Shown here: positions 1 to 5,521 of the stretch, piece after piece
Position numbering within the stretch: position 1 is the stretch's first letter
Layout of the letters: every line of letters begins with the position of its first letter
Made by a program: the position numbers and the translations under genes
The notes under the pieces: model-generated
What the model saw: the letters and a program-made list of their open reading frames with translations, nothing else
What the model was told of the DNA's origin: nothing
Databases searched by the model: none
NCBI GenBank assembly: GCA_964535875.1
Contig: CAZHUE010000154.1
Coordinates: forward strand, 1 to 6,984
Length of the DNA: 6,984 nt
DNA from: QPIN01 sp964535875
GTDB lineage: Bacteria > Pseudomonadota > Gammaproteobacteria > Methylococcales > Methylomonadaceae
Reading direction: 5' to 3'

Positions 1-53
1 CCGCAACTAGATTTTGAACGGGATACGTTTCTTAAACGTGATTGGCAGTCCAG
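1..53 (+). other. Left-edge remnant, possible start of a cupin-like gene
   Basis: The plus-strand frame beginning at base 1 is open through the stop at 148-150. Its first 16 residues read PQLDFERDTFLKRDWQ, which recalls the N-terminal stretch of JmjC/cupin ribosomal oxygenases of the RoxA (YcfD) type, where a short acidic segment leads into a 'FL...WQ' motif. After residue 16 the frame runs into DNA antisense to the tolC 3' end and the resemblance stops. If real, this would be a gene fragment broken at about base 48-53. It may equally be chance or the unrelated end of a neighbouring gene. There is no other evidence for a gene here. Confidence 0.18.
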
Positions 54-1379
54 TCAGGTTTCACTATCTAAATACTGGTTCACTAGTTCTAAATCTTGTT
101 CAGTAAGACTACTTGCTGCCTGTTTTAATTTTATTCCATTAATTAAATAGTCATAACGGCTTCGGGAATAATCTCTTTTAGTTCTGTACAAATTTCTTTG
201 TTCTGATAATACATCAACCATAGTTCTAGTGCCAACCTCAAAGCCTGCTTCTGTTGCTTTTAATGCGCTTTCAGCTGATGTGACAGTTGCCTTTAATGCA
301 TTGACTCGGCTTAAGCTGGAGACAACATCACGAAAAGAGTTTCGAACTTGACGTTTAACTTGTCTTTTTATACTTGAAAACTCTTCTTTAGCGGCTTGAA
401 AATCAAACAGGGCTTGTTTCGCAAGAGAGTGAACAACACCACCTTGGAAAATAGGAATATTTAATTCTAAACCAACATTTTTAGTATCGCCTCGTAAACC
501 AAAAGAACTATTTACATCTTGCAAATTATACCCGGCAACAACATCAAGAGTTGGTAGGTGCCCAGACTTTTGAATTGAAACATCCTTTCTTTTAACCTCA
601 ACTTGGTTTAATGCAGCGATAATTTGGAGATTATTTGTTTCTGCATTTTTTGCCCATCGGGTAATATCATTTGGAACTGGGTAAGCAAAATCAATTGGCT
701 TTGCTAAACTAACTAGAGATACTTCATTCTCTCCAATAATTTCTCTTAATGCTTCTTTACTATCATCTAATTCATTTTCAGCCTCAATTTGATTAGCTCT
801 AGCTTCATCAAATCCAGCTTGCGCTTCATAAACATCAGTAATAGCAATTAGACCAACATCAAATCGTTGTTTTGCTTGTTCAAGTTGGCGTTCAATGGCC
901 TTTTGTTCTGAAAGTGTAAATGCAAGGTTATCTTGTGAAGATAAAACATTAAAGTAAGCTTCTGTGGTTAAAACCATCAAGTTTTGATGCTCTGCTTCGT
1001 ATTCAGCTTCAGCTTGAGCTATCCGGTTGTCTGATTGACTGAGTTGCACCCAATGATCCCAGTGAAAAATAGGCTGTACTAAATTAATAGAAAACCCATG
1101 ATCCCAATATTTTTGGACACCACTACCTTGAAAGGTTAATTTTTTATTATTAAGTCGATTACGACTGCTTGTAGCAGAAGCTGAAAGTACTGGTAGCATC
1201 TGTCCTATGCTTTGAGATTTAATTTCTGCAACTGATAGTTGAGAATAGTAAGACTTTTTTAGGTTTGGATCATTTTTAAAAGCAAGTTGAAAGGTTTCAA
1301 CCAGGTCTTGTGCATTCACTTGATGAGACAGTGCCCAAAGGGCAAGAAAAGCAACTGATTTAAATTTATTTGGAATCAT
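54..1379 (-). CDS. tolC: TolC-family outer-membrane efflux/secretion channel
   Basis: This encodes a 441-residue outer-membrane factor of the TolC (OEP) family. Such proteins form a trimeric beta-barrel plus alpha-helical tunnel and serve as the exit duct for type I secretion systems and tripartite efflux pumps. The N-terminus is a Sec signal peptide with likely cleavage after residue 23 (V-N-A/Q). The mature start, 'DLVETFQLAFKNDP', is typical of the family. The two internally duplicated OEP halves are clear. The first has QPIFHWDHW (102-110), then a long helix with FDVGL (173-177) and TDV..AQA..D (181-191). The second has LNIPIFQGG (306-314), then FEVGT (380-384) and MVDVL. The protein ends soon after the last helix and lacks the long C-terminal extension of E. 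coli TolC. No adaptor or ABC/RND pump gene lies beside it, so it may be a shared channel. The ATG at 1379 is chosen because the signal peptide starts there; no Shine-Dalgarno sequence precedes it. The assignment to family is secure; orthology to E. coli tolC is likely. Confidence 0.95.
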   Translation of the reverse strand: MIPNKFKSVAFLALWALSHQVNAQDLVETFQLAFKNDPNLKKSYYSQLSVAEIKSQSIGQMLPVLSASATSSRNRLNNKKLTFQGSGVQKYWDHGFSINLVQPIFHWDHWVQLSQSDNRIAQAEAEYEAEHQNLMVLTTEAYFNVLSSQDNLAFTLSEQKAIERQLEQAKQRFDVGLIAITDVYEAQAGFDEARANQIEAENELDDSKEALREIIGENEVSLVSLAKPIDFAYPVPNDITRWAKNAETNNLQIIAALNQVEVKRKDVSIQKSGHLPTLDVVAGYNLQDVNSSFGLRGDTKNVGLELNIPIFQGGVVHSLAKQALFDFQAAKEEFSSIKRQVKRQVRNSFRDVVSSLSRVNALKATVTSAESALKATEAGFEVGTRTMVDVLSEQRNLYRTKRDYSRSRYDYLINGIKLKQAASSLTEQDLELVNQYLDSET

Positions 1380-1494
1380 TTTTAATGTTTTAATAACTAA
1401 ATTATAATAGGTGTCCAGTTAACTATAGAAGATAGTCTGTTTTTATAAAAAAGTAAATATAATCCGCTGTTTATAACATTATTTAAAAATAACA
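1380..1494. promoter_or_regulatory. Divergent intergenic region with candidate -10 boxes
   Basis: This 115-bp, very AT-rich spacer must hold the promoters for the leftward tolC gene and the rightward lipoprotein gene. The self-complementary octamer ATTATAAT at 1401-1408 gives a perfect TATAAT on each strand (1403-1408 plus, 1401-1406 minus). The minus-strand copy is well placed for tolC, with a short leader. A second plus-strand TATAAT at 1458-1463 suits the lipoprotein gene. No convincing -35 box accompanies any of them. A 5-bp inverted repeat, ACTAT (1422-1426) and ATAGT (1432-1436) around a 5-nt spacer, lies between them and could be an operator. These are pattern matches in AT-rich DNA, so individual sites are uncertain. 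Confidence 0.35.
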
Positions 1495-2751
1495 ATGATA
1501 AATATAAAACAATTAATAATTTTTGGTATTTCAGGCTTGATACTGTCGGGTTGTTCCAGTTTGGGCAAAGGGGTGACTGAGGCTATTCTTGAAAAACAAG
1601 AAGCTGAAGACACTAGAATGTGTGAAATTTGGGGGCCAGAGTTTACAGGTTTAAAACCTCATCTTAGTAATAGAAAGGGTAAAATGAAAGTTCTTATGGT
1701 TCATGGGGTAGGGGATCATAAACCTGGATATGCAACAGAATTTTTTGAGAAATTATCAAAAGAACTTGAATTAACTGTGACATCAAAAGCACATAAAGAT
1801 ATTAAATTATTTGACCGGGAATTGCCAGATAGTCCTTTAGGTAATTTAAGAATTAATCGATTTTTGAATAAAGATAGATCCCAGGAGTTAATCTTTTATG
1901 AATTGACCTGGTCTGAAATTACAGCGAAAGAAAAAGAAGTATTAGCTTACGATAATTCAGGACAATATTCATTTAGGCGAACCGAATTAAATGATTTAAT
2001 GAAACGCTTTTCAAATGATACTGGACCAGATCCGATCATTTATTTAGGCGCAAGCAGGGAAGATATTCTATTAGCATTTACTCAATCTTTTTGTTGGATG
2101 ACTTATGGTAATTGGGATGAATTACCTGAGGGTGAAGGGAAAACTTGTGAATCACCTGATATTTCAGCCATAACAAATGATCAATATGCCTTTATTTCAC
2201 ATAGTTTAGGAAGCAGAATAACCATTGATGGAGTAGAACGCATTACCTCAGCACTTGGTCAAAGGGTTAATGATGATGATGATATGTATCAAAAAATTGT
2301 AGAGAAGGAGCTGAGAAAGAAAACTATACCCATTTATATGATGTCTAATCAACTTCCCATGTTGCAATTAGGCCGAAAGTTACCGGAAATAAGTAATCAA
2401 AAAAAATCCTATTGTGATCCTGAAGGAGAAAACTATTCTAAACGGATGCTAACTAAAACACCGGTTATTGCGTTTAGCGATCCTAATGATATATTAAGCT
2501 ATGCGATCCCCCCAGGTTTCGTTGAAAAATATCTTGATTCAAGGTTATGTATTGAAGTTACAAATGTAAATATCAACGTTGCCTTTGTTTATGATATTTT
2601 TGGCTTAGGGAAGTTAGCAAACCCGATGGATGCACATATTGGCTATGATACTGATGACAGAGTGGTAGGCTTAATAGCAAAAGGGATAGGCAATGAGTAT
2701 ACTAGTGATCTAGTAAAAGAGCGTTGCCAGTGGATAGAAACGATTGATTAA
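1495..2751 (+). CDS. Lipoprotein with alpha/beta-hydrolase-like fold, function unknown
   Basis: This encodes a 418-residue protein with a lipoprotein signal peptide: a hydrophobic stretch at residues 6-17 and a lipobox LSGC with the acylated Cys at 20. Ser at +2 suggests outer-membrane sorting. The body has the order of an alpha/beta hydrolase. VLMVHGVGDH (66-75) fits the strand plus His-Gly oxyanion segment after which a GxG loop follows. YAFISHSLGS (231-240) fits the nucleophile elbow with Ser237. FSDPNDILSY (327-336) could supply the acid (Asp329 or Asp332), and DAHIGY (379-384) the catalytic His381. The first Gly of the usual G-x-S-x-G elbow is Ser235. A run of four Asp occurs at 260-263. 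The family is not recognised by name and no substrate can be proposed. The ATG is chosen because it begins the signal peptide; no Shine-Dalgarno sequence is visible. It is transcribed divergently from tolC and separated by 401 bp from the next gene, so it is probably monocistronic. Confidence 0.88.
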   Translation: MINIKQLIIFGISGLILSGCSSLGKGVTEAILEKQEAEDTRMCEIWGPEFTGLKPHLSNRKGKMKVLMVHGVGDHKPGYATEFFEKLSKELELTVTSKAHKDIKLFDRELPDSPLGNLRINRFLNKDRSQELIFYELTWSEITAKEKEVLAYDNSGQYSFRRTELNDLMKRFSNDTGPDPIIYLGASREDILLAFTQSFCWMTYGNWDELPEGEGKTCESPDISAITNDQYAFISHSLGSRITIDGVERITSALGQRVNDDDDMYQKIVEKELRKKTIPIYMMSNQLPMLQLGRKLPEISNQKKSYCDPEGENYSKRMLTKTPVIAFSDPNDILSYAIPPGFVEKYLDSRLCIEVTNVNINVAFVYDIFGLGKLANPMDAHIGYDTDDRVVGLIAKGIGNEYTSDLVKERCQWIETID

Positions 2752-2765
2752 AGATTGATTGTTTA

Positions 2766-2804
2766 GTAGGTTGGGCTAACGGTTGTTTCGTTAACCCAAC
2801 CTCT
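2766..2804. repeat. REP-like palindrome, may also terminate the lipoprotein transcript
   Basis: A long imperfect palindrome lies 14 bp after the lipoprotein stop codon. The left arm is AGGTTGGGCTAACG (2768-2781), the loop GTTGTTT (2782-2788) and the right arm CGTTAACCCAACCT (2789-2802). It has 13 of 14 pairs, with a single C/A mismatch at 2776/2794. The foot carries GTAG (2766-2769), a tetranucleotide typical of REP elements mobilised by REP-associated tyrosine transposases (RAYTs). The 'GTTGGG...CCCAAC' core is, from memory, common among dispersed intergenic palindromes of gammaproteobacteria. The hairpin is strong enough to protect or end the upstream mRNA, but the following CTCTTTAG is a poor U-tract for intrinsic termination. 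A dispersed-repeat identity needs other copies in the genome. Confidence 0.6.
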
Positions 2805-2819
2805 TTAGAAATAATGATA

Positions 2820-2951
2820 GGTTTCCAAAGAATGCAATCCAATCTCTACGTCGTCCACATGGATGTAGGTGAGAAGTGTGAGCATTAGGGCCGGAAACCC
2901 GTAAGTAGAATAACGCAGGATCAGTTATCGAGAAGCGGAAGCTTTGAAACC
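2820..2951 (+). other. GC-richer island with closed multi-stem structure; possible ncRNA or IS relic
   Basis: This noncoding stretch stands out by base composition: bases 2821-2940 are about 47% G+C by direct count, against roughly 18% for 3061-3150. Its ends pair: GGTTTCCAAAG (2820-2830) with CTTTGAAACC (2942-2951), ten pairs with one bulged C. Inside lies a hairpin, CTACGTC (2846-2852) with GATGTAG (2862-2868), one G-U pair and a 9-nt loop, extendable by TCT/AGA outside a bulge. GCATTA (2882-2887) can pair with TAACGC (2911-2916) with one mismatch, around a GGG/CCC stem (2888-2890, 2898-2900). No frame on either strand codes convincingly; all plus frames have stops. It could be a structured RNA or the decayed 3' end of an IS200/IS605-type element; the AGCGGAAGC stretch near its end vaguely recalls DNA after tnpB genes. 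Neither identity is established, and the fold is by eye. Confidence 0.3.
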
Positions 2952-3072
2952 CTTTGCAATAACCAGCTATTACGAGTGAATTTCGCCTTGATCTTGAATA
3001 TTTTGGTTCTCAATTTTCTCATCCACATTTAACAGAGCTACTCATATGTAAGAGAGGTTTCGTTATACCTAT

Positions 3073-3101
3073 TTAATAAAATTCTCTTTTTTACCTATAA
3101 A
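3073..3101 (+). promoter_or_regulatory. Candidate sigma70-type promoter for the cyclase gene
   Basis: TTAATA (3073-3078) and TATAAA (3096-3101) are separated by 17 bp, giving a plausible -35/-10 pair about 50 bp upstream of the cyclase start. The whole stretch 2952-3152 is noncoding and becomes steadily more AT-rich toward the gene, so such matches arise easily by chance. Nothing else recognisable was seen between the GC-richer island and the start codon: no known riboswitch core and no Shine-Dalgarno sequence. Confidence 0.25.
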
Positions 3102-3152
3102 ATGACATCTTAACTATTATCTTTATTCATAAACATTTAAATTAATCTAATA

Positions 3153-5441
3153 GTGATGAGCACTCGCGCTAAAGTCTTTAAAAATTATTCTACTATCTTA
3201 TTGATAGCGGGATCTTTTGCTTTGTTTAGCTTAACGTCATCTGGCATTTTTCTTGAAGAAGAGTTTGGTTTATCCTGGTTATTTAGGTTTAGAGCAGAAA
3301 TACCTGCTTCGGATAAAGTCGTTATTGTCAGTATTGATAAATTATCAGCAGAAATTTTGCATTTACCTGAAAATCCGGAAAAATGGCCGAGATCATACTA
3401 TGCTCAATTAATAGAAAAAATAAATCAGCAAAATCCGTCAGTTATTGCATTTAATATGATTTTTGATGAACATCGAGATCAGAATAATGACCAATTATTA
3501 ACTAAGGCAATAGCAGAGGATAGAAATATCATCCTCAGTAATTATTTAAAGAGAAATGTTATCAAGATCAATGATTCATCAAAGCGATTAACCTTTGAAA
3601 GTATTGTTGGTTCGCTTCCTGTTTTTGAAAAACAAGCCTTGGGATCTGCTCCTTTTCTACTACCAAAAACTGCCTCTACGGTTAAACAATTTTGGACCTA
3701 TAAAAAAAGTGCTGGGGATATAGCCACATTTCCTGTTGCTATATTTCAATGTTACATTTTTAAACAAGCGTACAAAGAAATTGTACAATTACTTTATCAA
3801 CTAGATTCTTCTAACTTTCGGTTTCCTGATACGTTTCAACAACTAGTCGATAAAACAGAGGTTTTTGAAGTCATTCAAAGAATAAGAACAGGACTTGTTA
3901 ACGACCACAAGTCATTACTTCAGTTTGGTCAATTAATCAATCAAGCAAACTATTCAGAGGATAAAAAAAACCTTTTAAAATCATGGTTAGCCTTGTTGAA
4001 TACATCGGATAGTAGCCTGTATATTAATCATTACGGTACAGTAGGCAGTATAACTACCATTCCCTTTTATCAAGCACTAGTCAGTGACATTTTAAAACCT
4101 GATCTATTTACTAATAAAATTGTATTGATAGGGTATTCTGAAAATATAGAGCCTGAAAAAAGTCAGGGGCTTTACACTGTTTTTTCAAATAACAATAGCG
4201 AAGTCGCCAGTCCTATTGAAATTGCAGCAACAGCAGTAGGCAATCTAATTGATAAGTCATGGGTTAAACCTTTACACCCACTGTATCAATTTCTATTAAT
4301 ATTTGTCTGGGGCCTTTTACTAATAGGTATTTGCTGTTTTTATTCATTTAATATTGCAATAAGTATAGTTATTGCACTTAATTTGGCCTATTTATATTTC
4401 TCATACAGCTTATTTGTTAATACTTATTTATGGTTACCTTTGTTTATTCCCATAATATTACTGACTTCCTTTGTTTTATTAATTAAATCAATATCGTATT
4501 TTTTAGAGGGTCGGCAAGAACATCAAAAAATGCATAAAGCATTTAGCCTCTATTTACCAGATGATGTTGTTAGTTTAATTACTACTAAACATGATGCAGC
4601 TTCGATGAATCTCTATGGGGAACTTATGCAAGGCGTCTGTATGGCAACCGATGCAGGTCAATATACAACACTATCTGAGAGCATGAATCCTCAAAAACTG
4701 AATGATTTAATGAATGCTTATTATGGCGTGATGTTTCCATTAGTAAAAAAATACCAGGGAATGATTTCTGATATTTTAGGCGATGCAATGTTTGCAATAT
4801 GGCCTAAGGCGATTCATGAACTACACAGAACCCACGCTTGTTTGACAGCCCTAGAAATTTTAAAATCAATCGACCAGTTCAATGATTTTCAACCAGATCA
4901 GTTACCAACCCGGATAGGTTTACACTTTGGAGATATACGTTTAGGTAACGTAGGGGCTGACTATCATTATGAATATCGAGCAGTTGGCGATACGGTAAAT
5001 ACAGCAACTCGGATTGAAGGTTTAAATAAACTCCTGGGGACACGAATATTGGTTTCCGCCGAAGTTATTAATAGCTTAAAAGACTTTATTGCACGAGAAA
5101 TAGGCGTGTTTTTATTAAAAGGTAAAACAAAGCCTATTCATATTTATGAATTAATTGCTGAAATAAGTGAACCTCAAAACGCCCGAATCACAACAGTAAT
5201 AGCAGATTTCTCGAAAGCACTTAAATTATTTCAACAACAACAATGGTCAGAAGCATTAGATGCATGGCTTGATATAGAACGTATCCACCCAGGTGATGGC
5301 CCCACACTTTTCTACATTCACTATCTAAAACAAAACAATCAAAAATTATTGACCCACACTGATCAAAACCAGTCTACCGTGATTAAAATAGGTAATATTA
5401 CCACTTCTCTTGCATTTAATGGACTAACAGGCATAGAATAG
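3153..5441 (+). CDS. CHASE2-domain class III adenylate/guanylate cyclase
   Basis: This is a 762-residue membrane-bound signalling enzyme. An N-terminal membrane segment (about 12-32) leads into a periplasmic CHASE2 sensor (about 40-370), shown by VVIVSIDKLS (56-65), WPR.YYAQLI (78-87) and KIVLIG (322-327). Three membrane helices follow (about 376-395, 398-420, 425-447), then the cytoplasmic cyclase catalytic domain (about 485-670). The metal-binding aspartates are Asp500 (MATDAGQYTTLSE) and Asp544 (GDAMFAIW). The transition-state residues Asn616 and Arg620 (VGDTVNTATR) are present. The base-recognition positions are atypical: Asp540 where adenylate cyclases have Lys, and Arg609 where they have Asp or Thr, so the nucleotide used is uncertain. 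The C-terminus (about 680-726) looks like a TPR-type helical pair (FSKALKLF...WSEALDAWL). The gene may start at GTG 3153 or at the adjoining ATG 3156; no Shine-Dalgarno sequence separates them. The FecR-TPR gene follows after 80 bp on the same strand, with no convincing terminator between. Confidence 0.95.
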   Translation: MMSTRAKVFKNYSTILLIAGSFALFSLTSSGIFLEEEFGLSWLFRFRAEIPASDKVVIVSIDKLSAEILHLPENPEKWPRSYYAQLIEKINQQNPSVIAFNMIFDEHRDQNNDQLLTKAIAEDRNIILSNYLKRNVIKINDSSKRLTFESIVGSLPVFEKQALGSAPFLLPKTASTVKQFWTYKKSAGDIATFPVAIFQCYIFKQAYKEIVQLLYQLDSSNFRFPDTFQQLVDKTEVFEVIQRIRTGLVNDHKSLLQFGQLINQANYSEDKKNLLKSWLALLNTSDSSLYINHYGTVGSITTIPFYQALVSDILKPDLFTNKIVLIGYSENIEPEKSQGLYTVFSNNNSEVASPIEIAATAVGNLIDKSWVKPLHPLYQFLLIFVWGLLLIGICCFYSFNIAISIVIALNLAYLYFSYSLFVNTYLWLPLFIPIILLTSFVLLIKSISYFLEGRQEHQKMHKAFSLYLPDDVVSLITTKHDAASMNLYGELMQGVCMATDAGQYTTLSESMNPQKLNDLMNAYYGVMFPLVKKYQGMISDILGDAMFAIWPKAIHELHRTHACLTALEILKSIDQFNDFQPDQLPTRIGLHFGDIRLGNVGADYHYEYRAVGDTVNTATRIEGLNKLLGTRILVSAEVINSLKDFIAREIGVFLLKGKTKPIHIYELIAEISEPQNARITTVIADFSKALKLFQQQQWSEALDAWLDIERIHPGDGPTLFYIHYLKQNNQKLLTHTDQNQSTVIKIGNITTSLAFNGLTGIE

Positions 5442-5521
5442 ATTTAACATAAAAATATTTTCATTTCCTAGACTTAGTGAACATTTTTTTTAGTTAATGT
5501 TGCACTAATAATTATTATAAT

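Noticed and set aside
25..39. ACGTTT-CTT-AAACGT hairpin downstream of tolC
   Set aside because: It has only six pairs and is not followed by a U-tract in the tolC direction, so it is not a convincing terminator.
2269..2283. GAT triplet run in the lipoprotein gene
   Set aside because: Only four GAT repeats (Asp260-263), in frame; too short to suggest phase variation, and a triplet change would not shift the frame.
2820..2951. c-di-GMP riboswitch controlling the cyclase gene
   Set aside because: The conserved GEMM core and tetraloop-receptor motifs are not present, and the block ends about 200 bp before the start codon.
2791..3009. Open frame of about 72 codons on the minus strand across the intergenic island
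   Set aside because: It contains no ATG or GTG and its only TTG is just before the stop; it crosses the palindrome and structured island and shows no domain-like pattern.
5451..5491. AT-rich hairpin followed by a T-run between the cyclase and FecR-TPR genes
   Set aside because: The arms AAAAAT/ATTTTT plus a bulged TTCA/TGAA stem are nearly all A-T with a long loop, so the hairpin is too weak to call a terminator, although the run of eight T at 5484-5491 is real.
5516..5521. Perfect TATAAT immediately before the ATG of the FecR-TPR gene
   Set aside because: Transcription from it would begin a few bases inside the coding region, leaving out the ATG that starts the signal peptide; no in-frame Met follows nearby, so it is unlikely to be this gene's promoter.
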